Positions 16,255 to 27,557 of a stretch of DNA of 64,000 bases are shown here, in pieces. This DNA is from Rhizobium sp. WYCCWR10014 (GTDB taxonomy: Bacteria > Pseudomonadota > Alphaproteobacteria > Rhizobiales > Rhizobiaceae): the NCBI RefSeq assembly GCF_001657485.1, contig NZ_LXFU01000048.1, positions 186,001-250,000 on the forward strand, in the 5' to 3' direction. How positions within the stretch are numbered: the first letter of the stretch is position 1; each line of letters begins with the position of its first letter. The notes beneath the pieces were generated by a model, which saw nothing but the letters and a program-made list of their open reading frames with translations, did no database searches and was not told where the DNA came from. A program made the position numbers and the translations under genes.

Positions 16255-18903
16255 ATGCGAACAGATACCGGCCAGGTCATTCATCTGGCAGATTACCGTC
16301 CCACCGACTTCGTGCTGGAACGTGTGGACCTGACCTTCGAACTCGACCCGACGGAGACAAAGGTCGAGGCGCGTCTGATCTTTCATCGTCGCCCGGGCGC
16401 CGATCCGACAACGCCGATCGTTCTCGACGGCGACGAACTGACGCTGTCGGGGCTGCTGTTCGACCAAGTGGAACTGGACCCTTCGCGTTACGACGCAACA
16501 CCGGAAAGCCTGACGGTGCGCGACCTGCCGGAGAGCGCGCCCTTCGAACTGACGATCACCACCGTCATCAATCCTGAGGCCAACACCAAGCTGATGGGCC
16601 TTTATCGGACCGGCGGCATCTACTGCACGCAGTGCGAGGCGGAGGGTTTCCGCCGCATCACCTATTTCCCCGACCGGCCCGACGTGCTTGCGCCGTTCAC
16701 GGTCAACATCATCGCCGACAAGGACGCCAACCCGCTGCTTTTGTCGAATGGCAACTTCCTCGGCGGCGCCGGCTACGGCCCCGGTAAGCATTTCGCCGCC
16801 TGGTTCGATCCGCATCCGAAGCCGAGCTATCTCTTCGCGCTCGTCGCCGGCGATCTCGGCGTCGTCGAAGACACGTTTACGACCATGTCCGGCCGTGAGG
16901 TGGTGCTGAAGATCTATGTCGAGCACGGCAAGGAGCCGCGCGCGGCCTATGCCATGGACGCGCTGAAACGCTCGATGAAGTGGGACGAAGAGAGGTTCGG
17001 CCGCGAATACGATCTCGATATCTTCATGATCGTCGCCGTCTCCGACTTCAACATGGGCGCGATGGAGAACAAGGGCCTCAACGTCTTCAACGACAAATAC
17101 GTCCTTGCGGATCCAGAGATCGCCACCGATGCCGACTATGCCAATATCGAGACGATCATCGCGCATGAATATTTCCACAACTGGACCGGCAACCGCATCA
17201 CCTGCCGCGACTGGTTCCAGCTGTGCCTCAAGGAAGGCCTGACGGTCTATCGCGACCACGAATTCTCTTCCGACCAGCGCTCGCGCGCCGTCAAGCGCAT
17301 CGCCGAAGTGCGCCACCTGAAATCGGAGCAGTTCCCGGAGGACGGCGGCCCGCTCGCCCATCCGGTGCGGCCGACGACATATCGTGAGATCAATAATTTC
17401 TACACGACGACCGTCTACGAAAAGGGCAGCGAAGTCACGCGCATGATCGCGACGCTGCTCGGCAAGGACGGCTTCAAGAAAGGCATGGACCTCTATTTCG
17501 ACCGCCATGACGGTGAGGCCGTGACGATCGAGGATTTCGTCAAATGCTTCGAGGATGCAAGCGGGCGCGACCTCACGCAATTTTCACTCTGGTACCATCA
17601 GGCCGGCACGCCGCTCGTCACCGCATCGGGCAGCTATGATGCGGCGGCCGGCAGCTTCACCCTGTCGCTCGAACAGATGATCCCGGCAACGCCCGGCCAG
17701 CCGAGCAAGGAGCCGATGCATATTCCGCTCAGCCTCGCGCTGTTTGGCGAAAACGGCGGTAAGATCGAGCCGACCTCGGTCGACGGCGCGGAATATGCCG
17801 GCGAGGTGCTGCATCTCACAGGCCGCACGCAGACGGCCGTGTTCCATGGCGTTGGCTCGCGGCCGGTCGTTTCGATCAACCGCAGCTTCTCGGCGCCGAT
17901 CAACCTGCATTTCGATCAGAGCCCGGCCGATCTTGCCCGTCTCGCCCGCCATGAGACCGATCATTTCGCCCGCTGGCAGGCATTGACCGATCTGGCGCTG
18001 CCGAACCTGCTGAAAGCGGCACGCGACGCCCGCGAGGGCAAGCCTGTGCTCTGCGAGGCGACCTTCGTCGAGACACTGATTGCCGCCGCCGCCGACGAGA
18101 GCCTCGAGCCCGCCTTCCGCGCCCAGGCGCTGGCTCTGCCGAGCGAATCCGATATCGCCCGGGAACTCGGCGGCAACAACGATCCCGATGCGATCCATGC
18201 CGGCCGGCAGGCGGTCCTGAAACAGATCGCCGATGCCGGAAAGGATGTCTTTGCCGGCCTCTACGCCGCGATGACGACATCAGGCGATTTCAGCCCGGAT
18301 GCGAAAAGCGCCGGCTTGCGGGCGCTGCGCAATACCGCCCTCACCTACCTCTCGCATGCCGAACAGACGCCGGCGCGCGCCAAGGCCGCCTTCGATGCGG
18401 CCAACAATATGACCGATCTCAGCCATGCGCTGACGATCCTCGCCCATCGATTTCCCGACAGCGCGGAGACGAGCGGAGCGCTCGCCACCTTCCGTGACCG
18501 CTTCGCGGAAAATGCACTCGTCATCGACAAATGGTTCGCGATCCAGGCCGGCATTCCGGGCGCCGAAGCCCTGGGACGGGTCCGCGCCCTGATGGACGAT
18601 CCGCTCTTCAAGCGCACCAATCCGAACCGGATGCGGTCGCTGGTCGGCACCTTCGCCTTTGCTAACCCGACCGGATTCGGCCGTGCCGACGGCGAAGGCT
18701 ATCGCTTCCTCGCGGATCAGATTCTCGATATCGACGCGCGCAACCCGCAGCTTGCCGCCCGCATCCTCACCTCGATGCGCTCCTGGCGTTCGCTCGAATC
18801 CGTGCGTGCCGATCACGCCCGCTCGGCGCTGATCGAGATCGAGCGGGCCGCCGATCTTTCGACCGACGTGCGCGATATCGTCGAGCGTACGCTCAAGGGG
18901 TGA
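16255..18903 (+). CDS. pepN: Aminopeptidase N (M1 family zinc metallopeptidase)
   Basis: This 882-residue cytoplasmic exopeptidase removes N-terminal residues from peptides in protein turnover. The substrate-binding GAMEN motif is at residues 268-272, inside MGAMENKGLNVFN. The zinc site HEYFHNW begins at His304 (His304, Glu305, His308), with the downstream Glu in CLKEGLTVYRDHEF. The C-terminal alpha-solenoid is complete. Length and motifs match the bacterial PepN subfamily (about 870-885 aa). It is monocistronic between two terminators, upstream of pleC; I recall the same neighbourhood in other rhizobia. Confidence 0.97.
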   Translation: MRTDTGQVIHLADYRPTDFVLERVDLTFELDPTETKVEARLIFHRRPGADPTTPIVLDGDELTLSGLLFDQVELDPSRYDATPESLTVRDLPESAPFELTITTVINPEANTKLMGLYRTGGIYCTQCEAEGFRRITYFPDRPDVLAPFTVNIIADKDANPLLLSNGNFLGGAGYGPGKHFAAWFDPHPKPSYLFALVAGDLGVVEDTFTTMSGREVVLKIYVEHGKEPRAAYAMDALKRSMKWDEERFGREYDLDIFMIVAVSDFNMGAMENKGLNVFNDKYVLADPEIATDADYANIETIIAHEYFHNWTGNRITCRDWFQLCLKEGLTVYRDHEFSSDQRSRAVKRIAEVRHLKSEQFPEDGGPLAHPVRPTTYREINNFYTTTVYEKGSEVTRMIATLLGKDGFKKGMDLYFDRHDGEAVTIEDFVKCFEDASGRDLTQFSLWYHQAGTPLVTASGSYDAAAGSFTLSLEQMIPATPGQPSKEPMHIPLSLALFGENGGKIEPTSVDGAEYAGEVLHLTGRTQTAVFHGVGSRPVVSINRSFSAPINLHFDQSPADLARLARHETDHFARWQALTDLALPNLLKAARDAREGKPVLCEATFVETLIAAAADESLEPAFRAQALALPSESDIARELGGNNDPDAIHAGRQAVLKQIADAGKDVFAGLYAAMTTSGDFSPDAKSAGLRALRNTALTYLSHAEQTPARAKAAFDAANNMTDLSHALTILAHRFPDSAETSGALATFRDRFAENALVIDKWFAIQAGIPGAEALGRVRALMDDPLFKRTNPNRMRSLVGTFAFANPTGFGRADGEGYRFLADQILDIDARNPQLAARILTSMRSWRSLESVRADHARSALIEIERAADLSTDVRDIVERTLKG

Positions 18904-18917
18904 TTTGCTTCATTCGG

Positions 18918-18938
18918 CCGTCGCGAAAAGCGCGACGG
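18918..18938 (+). terminator. Terminator-like hairpin after pepN
   Basis: An 8-bp perfect stem (CCGTCGCG at 18918-18925, CGCGACGG at 18931-18938) with a 5-nt loop lies 15 nt after the stop. No long T-tract follows. Confidence 0.6.
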
Positions 18939-18989
18939 TCGTTTGCAGCCGTGATTCGAATCGGCTGAAAAACACCAAATTATAAATAG

Positions 18990-19004
18990 TTAACGGATTT
19001 TTAC
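18990..19004 (+). promoter_or_regulatory. Candidate CtrA box upstream of pleC
   Basis: The sequence TTAA-N7-TTAC at 18990-19004 matches 7 of 8 conserved positions of the CtrA consensus. It lies 91 bp before the pleC start in an AT-rich intergenic stretch. PleC acts upstream of CtrA through DivK in alphaproteobacteria, so feedback control would make sense. Confidence 0.4.
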
Positions 19005-19095
19005 CTTTGCCTCTGGACAAGGCGAATCACCCATGATTCTCTAGGTCAGGTTCGAGCGAGCGGCGCGCGAATCACACGAGGGACAAGGCGAAGAG

Positions 19096-21405
<2,310 letters not shown>

Positions 21406-21428
21406 GTTAAGGTCAGAGCCCGCCTTTT

Positions 21429-22079
21429 TCAGCCGGCCGATGCGGCGGTGAAAACCGTCAGCTGAGCGGCGAAAGCACGCTTGTATGCCGGCCGCGCTTC
21501 GCCGCGGGCGACATAGGCGGAGAGGTTCGGATATTCCTCCAGTATAGCAGATCCCTTCAACCTGAGCAGCACCGACACCATCAGCAGGTCACCGGCGCTG
21601 AACGCACCATCGAGCCAGTCGGCATCGCCAAGACGACGGGAGAGGTCGATCAGCCGTTTCCGGATGCTGTCTTCGAGGGCAGAAAGGCGCTGGTCGTACC
21701 AAGGCTTGTCGCGCTCGAGGATCATGACGAGAGCGCGGTCGAAGATCGGCGGTTCCACGGTGTTGAGCGCGGCAAACATCCATGCGATCGCGCGCGCCCG
21801 GGCATTCGCATCGTCCGGCAGCAGGCCCGCATGGCGCTCGCCGATATGGAAGACGATGGCGCCGGACTCGAATAAAGCGAGATCGCCGTCTTCATATGTC
21901 GGGATCTGCCCAAAAGGCTGCAGTGCCAGATGCGCGGGTTCTCTCATCGTCTTGAACGAAACAAGACGAACGTCGTAAGGCTGGCCCACTTCTTCGAGCG
22001 CCCAGCGAACGCGCATGTCACGTGCCAGACCCCTGCCGCGATCGGGCGACCGTTCAAAGGCGGTAATGGTAATCGTCAT
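21429..22079 (-). CDS. Glutathione S-transferase family protein
   Basis: This 216-residue cytosolic protein has an N-terminal thioredoxin-fold domain containing the cis-Pro/substrate loop (PFGQIPTYEDGDLALFESGAI) and an all-helical C-terminal domain (WLDGAFSAGDLLMVSVLLRL). These are standard GST features; glutathione conjugation or reduction is inferred from the family. It ends 23 bp from pleC (convergent) and lies 100 bp downstream of glnE on the same strand, so it could be read with it. Confidence 0.88.
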   Translation of the reverse strand: MTITITAFERSPDRGRGLARDMRVRWALEEVGQPYDVRLVSFKTMREPAHLALQPFGQIPTYEDGDLALFESGAIVFHIGERHAGLLPDDANARARAIAWMFAALNTVEPPIFDRALVMILERDKPWYDQRLSALEDSIRKRLIDLSRRLGDADWLDGAFSAGDLLMVSVLLRLKGSAILEEYPNLSAYVARGEARPAYKRAFAAQLTVFTAASAG

Positions 22080-22179
22080 TGGTGTTCTCCATAGCTTTGT
22101 CCTGAAGACGACTGGCTAAACGAGAATCCGACAGGCCATGCTCGAGATAATCCCCACGGTCGTTCCATCTGGTGTGAGA

Positions 22180-25137
22180 TCAGGCTTTCACGACATTCAG
22201 GAATGTTTTCCGAACCGCTTTCGACAGCCGCTTCACCTCCGCTTCCAGCGTCTTGATGTCAGGGCAATCGCCGGCGCGGCAGACGAGTTCGATAAGACCG
22301 GCCGGCGCTTCTTTCGGATCAAACAGGCCGTCGATGGAGAGGCGGATCAGTTGCGAAAGGCCGGTATAAAGCGCGAAGGCCTCGAGACATATATCGAGAT
22401 CGGACGTCGCCATCAGCCGGTCGCCAAGCAGTTTCAAGGCCTCGCCGGTGCTCACCCCATTGACGGCAATGCCGACGCCCCGGGTCGGTGCGATCAGCGC
22501 GAGATACTGGGCGATGAATTCGAGATCGATGACGCCGCCGGGAATGAGCTTCAGGTCCCACGGGCCGGAGGGCGGCTTTTCCTTGTCGATCAGTTCGCGC
22601 ATCTCGGCGACATCATGCGCCACCTTGGCAATATCGCGATCGGCCGACAACACCTCGCGGACGATACGTTCCGCCTCGGCGATCAGGCTCTCATTGCCGC
22701 AGATCAGCCGGGCACGGCTGAGCGCCATATGTTCCCAGGTCCATGCCTCTTCGCGCTGGTACTTGCCGAAGGCATTGATGCGGGTGGCGACCGGCCCTTT
22801 GTTGCCGGATGGGCGCAGCCGCATGTCGACCTCATAAAGCACGCCTTCGGCGGTCGGCGCCGACAAGGCGGCCATCAGCCTCTGGGTGATGCGGGTGAAG
22901 TAACGGGTCGCGTCGAGCGGCTTCGGCCCGTCGGATTCGGCGGCCGTGTCGTCATAATCATAGAGCAGGATCAGATCGATGTCGGAACCGGCCGTCAGCT
23001 CGAAACTGCCGAGCTTGCCCATGCCGGCGACCGCGATGCGCCCGCCGGGATAATCGCCGTGTGCTGCCCGCATCTCGCTCACCACGGCATCAAGTGCTGC
23101 CGCAATGACGAGGTCGGCGAGATGGGTGAAGGCGCGTGCGGCCATCACGCCGTTGATCGCACCGGTGAGCAGGCGGATGCCGATCAGGAAGCGCTGCTCG
23201 GCGGCAAAGATGCGCAGCCGGTCGAGCACCTCTTCATAGTGGCGGGCCTGGGCAAGCGAGCCCTTCAGCCGTTCGCCGAGATAATCACGCGTCGGCAGCT
23301 CGGCCATCAGGCCGGGATCGAGCATGCCGTCGAAGACATGCGGCTTGGCGGCGATCACCTCGGCAAGCCGGGGTGCCGAGGACATGATGTTGACGATCAG
23401 CGACAGCAGCGCCGGGTTGCTGCCGAGCAGCGAGAACAGCTGGATGCCGGAGGGAAGGCCGGAGATGAAGCTGTCGAAACGCAGCAGCGCCTCGTCGGCG
23501 CGCTTGCTTTCGCCGAAGACCTGCAGGAGCTGTGGCGCCAGTTCCGTCAGCCTTTCGCGCGCCTCGACCGATTGCGTCGCCCGGTAGCGGCCGTAGTGCC
23601 AGGTGCGGATGATGCGGGAAATGTCGGACGGTCTGGTGAAGCCGAGCTTCTTCAGCGTCTCCAGCGTATCCGGATCGTCGCCCTGGCCGGTGAAGACGAG
23701 GTTGCCGGTGTCGGTCGAGAGCTTGCTCTCCTGCTCGAAGAGGTGGGCATAACGCCGCTCGACCGTCTTCAGCACGCCGACCAGCCGTTCGGAGAAGCTC
23801 GGCGTGTCGGAAAAGCCCATCATGAAGGCGATGCGCTTCAAGTCGGCATCGGTCTCCGGTAGCAGGTGGGTCTGCTCGTCGCGCACCATCTGGATGCGAT
23901 GCTCGACATCGCGCAGGAACCAGTAGGCCTCGGTCAGTTCGTCGCGGGTCTCCGCGTCGATCCATTTCGCCTTGGTGAGTTCACCGAGCGTCTCCTCCGT
24001 CGCACGACCGCGCAATGCCGGCATGCGACCGCCGGCGATCAGTTGCTGCGTCTGGACGAAGAATTCGATCTCGCGAATGCCGCCGCGGCCGAGCTTGACG
24101 TTATGACCCTTGACCGCAATGGCGCCGTGGCCCTTATGCGCATGGATCTGCCGCTTGATCGAATGGATATCGGCAATCGCCGCGTAATCGAGATATTTGC
24201 GGAAGACGAAAGGGGCGAGCCCGCGCAGGAACTCGCCGCCCGCGGTCAAGTCGCCGGCAACGGCGCGCGCCTTGATGAAGGCCGCCCGCTCCCAGTTCTG
24301 GCCCCTGCCCTCGTAATAGATCATCGCCGCATCGACCGGGATCGCCAGCGGTGTCGAGCCGGGATCGGGGCGCAGTCTGAGATCGGTACGGAAGACGTAG
24401 CCGTCTGCTGTCCGCTCCTGCAGGATGCGCACCAGCCGTCGCATCATTCTCGGGAAGACCTCGATCGCGTCATCGGGGTCAGGCACGATGCCGGCGTGTT
24501 CGTCGAAGACGACGACGAGGTCGATATCGGAGGAATAGTTGAGTTCCGATGCGCCGAGTTTGCCCATGCCGAGGACGATCAGCCCGGAGCCGTCGCTCGG
24601 TGCAGCCAGATCCCGCAGCCTGAGCTTTCCACCCTCATGCGCCGAAAGCAGCAGATGGTCGATCGCGGCGGCAACCGAAGCTTCGGCAAGCTCGCTCAGC
24701 CAGGCGGTCGTCGCCCGCCCGTCGAAGATGCGCGCGAGATCGGCGAGTGCAACGAGGAAGGCCACCTTGCGCTTGATGATGCGCAACCTGCTCATCACCA
24801 CGGATTCCGCAGGCGCCGCCCCCTCACCGTCCCGTCGCCAGCAGCCCCGCGCCTCGGCGACCAACGCCTCGATCTGTGGCTCCAGCGGTTCAGTGATGGC
24901 GCCGGCGAGGATGGCGGGATCGAGATTGACGATTTCGCGCAGATAGGGCGACAGCGTCAGCACGGCCGCAATGAAATCGCGAAGCGGGCCTTCCGTCTTC
25001 AGCATCGCAGCCACCGACGGCTCGTGTCTGCCGGCCTCCTGAAGGTCGGCCAGCGCCAGCTTCAACTCCGTCTGGTTCAGCGGACGCAGCAGCCCTTCGG
25101 CGACATCCTTCAGACCATGCGTCGATTTCGTCAGCAT
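22180..25137 (-). CDS. glnE: Bifunctional glutamine synthetase adenylyltransferase/deadenylase
   Basis: GlnE (984-985 aa from this start) adenylylates and deadenylylates glutamine synthetase in response to PII and glutamine. Two nucleotidyltransferase domains are visible: the first with NYSSDIDLVVVFDEHAG and the second with GSDIDLILLYDYDDT, each followed by the GlnD/GlnE-type helical domain. The start at 25137 (MLTKSTHGL) has AGGGAG 5 nt upstream; the 40-residue upstream extension runs through an intergenic repeat and is rejected. The length fits the family (about 950-990). It is followed on the same strand by the GST gene. Confidence 0.97.
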   Translation of the reverse strand: MLTKSTHGLKDVAEGLLRPLNQTELKLALADLQEAGRHEPSVAAMLKTEGPLRDFIAAVLTLSPYLREIVNLDPAILAGAITEPLEPQIEALVAEARGCWRRDGEGAAPAESVVMSRLRIIKRKVAFLVALADLARIFDGRATTAWLSELAEASVAAAIDHLLLSAHEGGKLRLRDLAAPSDGSGLIVLGMGKLGASELNYSSDIDLVVVFDEHAGIVPDPDDAIEVFPRMMRRLVRILQERTADGYVFRTDLRLRPDPGSTPLAIPVDAAMIYYEGRGQNWERAAFIKARAVAGDLTAGGEFLRGLAPFVFRKYLDYAAIADIHSIKRQIHAHKGHGAIAVKGHNVKLGRGGIREIEFFVQTQQLIAGGRMPALRGRATEETLGELTKAKWIDAETRDELTEAYWFLRDVEHRIQMVRDEQTHLLPETDADLKRIAFMMGFSDTPSFSERLVGVLKTVERRYAHLFEQESKLSTDTGNLVFTGQGDDPDTLETLKKLGFTRPSDISRIIRTWHYGRYRATQSVEARERLTELAPQLLQVFGESKRADEALLRFDSFISGLPSGIQLFSLLGSNPALLSLIVNIMSSAPRLAEVIAAKPHVFDGMLDPGLMAELPTRDYLGERLKGSLAQARHYEEVLDRLRIFAAEQRFLIGIRLLTGAINGVMAARAFTHLADLVIAAALDAVVSEMRAAHGDYPGGRIAVAGMGKLGSFELTAGSDIDLILLYDYDDTAAESDGPKPLDATRYFTRITQRLMAALSAPTAEGVLYEVDMRLRPSGNKGPVATRINAFGKYQREEAWTWEHMALSRARLICGNESLIAEAERIVREVLSADRDIAKVAHDVAEMRELIDKEKPPSGPWDLKLIPGGVIDLEFIAQYLALIAPTRGVGIAVNGVSTGEALKLLGDRLMATSDLDICLEAFALYTGLSQLIRLSIDGLFDPKEAPAGLIELVCRAGDCPDIKTLEAEVKRLSKAVRKTFLNVVKA

Positions 25138-25151
25138 GCGCTCTCCCTGCT

Positions 25152-25208
25152 TTACAGCGCCGCGCGTCTTTTCGAGAGCCGCAAAGGACGCTGTAACACT
25201 TTGAATTG
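25152..25208. repeat. Intergenic palindromic repeat, copy A
   Basis: An imperfect palindrome with 8-bp end arms (TTACAGCG at 25152-25159, CGCTGTAA at 25189-25196) and a conserved flank up to 25208. Read on the minus strand it aligns with the element at 33562-33615, sharing the AGCGTCCTT core, the GACGCGCGGCGCT arm and the CACTTT flank. It lies immediately upstream of glnE. Confidence 0.75.
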
Positions 25209-25326
25209 CTGCACCGAAGGAAACGGTTCCGCAGAATCGCGGGAACGCCTCCTTCAACCGGCATTAAACTAGGGTCTTGGTGGAAAACCGCCAATACGCG
25301 ATTCAGCCGATCATCGGTCTCGGCAA

Positions 25327-26739
25327 TCAGGCAGCCTTGGCCGGGAAGATCATGCTGACGGTCAATCCGCGCTGTTCGGGCTTGTCGGGATCGGTATCGG
25401 AGAGCTCCAACCGGCCATTGTGCAGCTCCATCACCGCTTCCACCAGCGAAAGCCCGAGCCCCGTTCCCGGCTTCGACCGGCTTTCATCGAGGCGGACGAA
25501 GCGCTTCACCACGTCGTCGCGCCTGTCGGCCGGAACGCCCGGCCCATGGTCGGCAACCGAAAGGCAGATGCCATCCGGGCGGCGGGCGAGCTTCAGCGTT
25601 ACCTTGCCCGCCCCTTCCGTATCGGAAGAATATTTGATGGCATTGTCGAGCAGGTTGAAGATCGCCTGGCCGATCAGCTCGCGATTGCCCTGCACTTCGA
25701 CATCGGGTTCGATGCTGGAGCTCAAGCCAAGCCCCGCCTCCTCCGCCGCCGGTTCGTAAAGCTCGGCGCTATCGGAGACGATGGCCGAAAGCTCCACCGG
25801 CGACATCTCGGCGGCGACCGATCCGGCCTCGACGCGGGAGATCATCAACAGCGCGTTGAAGGTGCGGATCAGTTGGTCGGATTCGGAAATGATGCCTTCG
25901 AGCGCGGTGCGCCGTGTCTCGCCATCGGCGATATCGAGCGCATCGGCCGCCTTGTTGCGCAACCGCGTCAACGGCGTCTTGAGATCGTGGGCGATGTTGT
26001 CGGAGACCTGCCGCAGGCCCTCGTTCAGCTTCTCGATGCGCTCCAGCATTGTATTCAACGACATCGACAAGCGGTCGAATTCATCGCCGGATCCGCCCAC
26101 CGGCAGGCGCTGCGACAGGTCGCCGGCCATGATCTTCTTGCTGGCATCCGACATGCGGTCGATGCGTTTCAGCGCGTTGCGGCCGATGCCGAACCAGATG
26201 ATGATGGCGCCAAGCCCCATGATCGCCAAGGCCACCATCAGCGCCTGGCGCACCAGCAGACGGAAACGCTCGGGGTCGCCGAGGTCGCGGCCGATCAGGA
26301 TTCTGAGGCCATTGTCGAGCACGAAAATATTGGCGATTGCCTTGTGGCGGCGCTCGACACCCCCGCCGTCAGTATAACGCTGGTAGCCGAAGGGCGCGGA
26401 GGTCCAGCCGATCTCCTCGAAGACACCCGGCTGCACCGAGGCGACGTTGCCGGCGAGAATATCGCCCGAAGGACCGGCGATGATGTAGAGATTGGCGCCC
26501 GGCTGGCGGGCACGCCGCTCCATCGTGCGCAGCAGAAGGTTCATGCCGCCGGTGTCATAGGCGCGTTGCACCTGCTCCACCTCCTGCCTGACGGCGTCGC
26601 GGATCTGGCCCGTCAGCAGCCGCTCCGACATCGCCGTCACATAGAAGACGAGCGTCGCGGCGCAGATGGCGAAAAGCAGGATGTAGAGTGCCGAAAGGCG
26701 GACTGCGGTGGACTTGAAGAGAACCTTGAAACGGCTCAT
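25327..26739 (-). CDS. Sensor histidine kinase of a two-component system linked to degP
   Basis: This 470-residue kinase has TM1 about 14-36, a periplasmic domain of about 125 residues and TM2 about 164-184. A HAMP domain (about 185-238) follows, then HisKA with SDNIAHDLKTPLTRLRN (His251) and an HATPase with GPGVP and GTGLGLSLV. It overlaps the response regulator by 4 bp (ATGA), so the two are coupled. The neighbourhood of degP upstream suggests envelope or acid/metal stress sensing, but the signal is unknown. Confidence 0.92.
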   Translation of the reverse strand: MSRFKVLFKSTAVRLSALYILLFAICAATLVFYVTAMSERLLTGQIRDAVRQEVEQVQRAYDTGGMNLLLRTMERRARQPGANLYIIAGPSGDILAGNVASVQPGVFEEIGWTSAPFGYQRYTDGGGVERRHKAIANIFVLDNGLRILIGRDLGDPERFRLLVRQALMVALAIMGLGAIIIWFGIGRNALKRIDRMSDASKKIMAGDLSQRLPVGGSGDEFDRLSMSLNTMLERIEKLNEGLRQVSDNIAHDLKTPLTRLRNKAADALDIADGETRRTALEGIISESDQLIRTFNALLMISRVEAGSVAAEMSPVELSAIVSDSAELYEPAAEEAGLGLSSSIEPDVEVQGNRELIGQAIFNLLDNAIKYSSDTEGAGKVTLKLARRPDGICLSVADHGPGVPADRRDDVVKRFVRLDESRSKPGTGLGLSLVEAVMELHNGRLELSDTDPDKPEQRGLTVSMIFPAKAA

Positions 26740-27482
26740 CCCTCATCCTTGATCATGTACCCCGCGCCGCGAATGGTCTTCAGGAGCGGCTGGCTGTAGT
26801 CCTTCTCGATCTTCGAGCGCAAGCGCGAGACATGGACGTCGATGACGTTGGTCTGCGGGTCGAAGTGATAGTCCCAGACGTTTTCGAGCAGCATGGTGCG
26901 GGTCACCACCTGGCCGGCATTCTTCATCAGATATTCCAGCAGGCGGAATTCGCGCGGCTGAAGCGGGATCTCCTTGCCGCCGCGGCGCACCTCATGGGAG
27001 AGCCGATCGAGTTCGAGATCGCCGACGCGGTAGACGACGTCCTGATCCGGCGTACCTTTGCGGCGGCCGAGCACCTCGACGCGCGCCAGCAACTCGCTGA
27101 AGGCATAGGGCTTCGGCAGGTAGTCGTCGCCGCCGGCACGAAGACCGGTCACGCGGTCATCGACCTGGCCGAGCGCCGAGAGGATGAGGACCGGCGTGTG
27201 GATCGCCTTGCGGCGCAACTCGCTGATGACGGAAAGCCCGTCCCGGCGCGGCAGCATGCGGTCGATGACGATGACGTCGTAGGTATTTTCCGACCCCATG
27301 AACAGGCCGCTCTCGCCGTCGCTGGCGTGATCGGCGACGATGCCCGCCTCGCGAAAGGCTTTCGTGAGGTAGACCGCGGCTTCGAGATCATCTTCGATGA
27401 TGAGAATCTTCATGCGGCCGACATTACCCGCCGGCTGCGTTTCGGCAAGGCTCAAAGCATCTTCCTGCGGGGCGGCGCTCAT
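26736..27482 (-). CDS. OmpR/PhoB-family response regulator
   Basis: From the 27482 start this is 248 residues; AAGGA lies 8 nt upstream. A shorter form starting at 27413 (MKILIIEDD) has a weaker ribosome site but is the canonical receiver start. The receiver has the acidic pair ED and phospho-acceptor Asp in VIVIDRMLPRRDG (Asp51 counted from MKIL). The conserved Lys is in YLPKPYAF. The winged-helix trans_reg_C domain follows (LQPREFRLLEYLMKNAG, DVHVSRLRSKI). It is cognate to the overlapping kinase. A 13-bp hairpin just upstream separates it from degP. Confidence 0.93.
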   Translation of the reverse strand: MSAAPQEDALSLAETQPAGNVGRMKILIIEDDLEAAVYLTKAFREAGIVADHASDGESGLFMGSENTYDVIVIDRMLPRRDGLSVISELRRKAIHTPVLILSALGQVDDRVTGLRAGGDDYLPKPYAFSELLARVEVLGRRKGTPDQDVVYRVGDLELDRLSHEVRRGGKEIPLQPREFRLLEYLMKNAGQVVTRTMLLENVWDYHFDPQTNVIDVHVSRLRSKIEKDYSQPLLKTIRGAGYMIKDEG

Positions 27483-27511
27483 GGCGATCATCCTTCAAAG
27501 GTCAGAAGAAT

Positions 27512-27543
27512 AGAGCCGCGCGGAATTTCGTCCGCGCGGCTCT
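27512..27543 (-). terminator. 13-bp hairpin between degP and its downstream two-component genes
   Basis: Perfect 13-bp arms (27512-27524 and 27531-27543) with a 6-nt loop start 14 nt after the degP stop, followed on the minus strand by ATTCTTC. It ends only 29 bp before the response regulator start. It therefore acts as a degP terminator or as an attenuator with partial readthrough into the regulator. Confidence 0.7.
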
Positions 27544-27557
27544 CGTTTTCTCAAGGA

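Noticed and set aside
22138..25272. Long plus-strand open frames opposite glnE
   Set aside because: Antisense to an unmistakable GlnE and lacking any domain.
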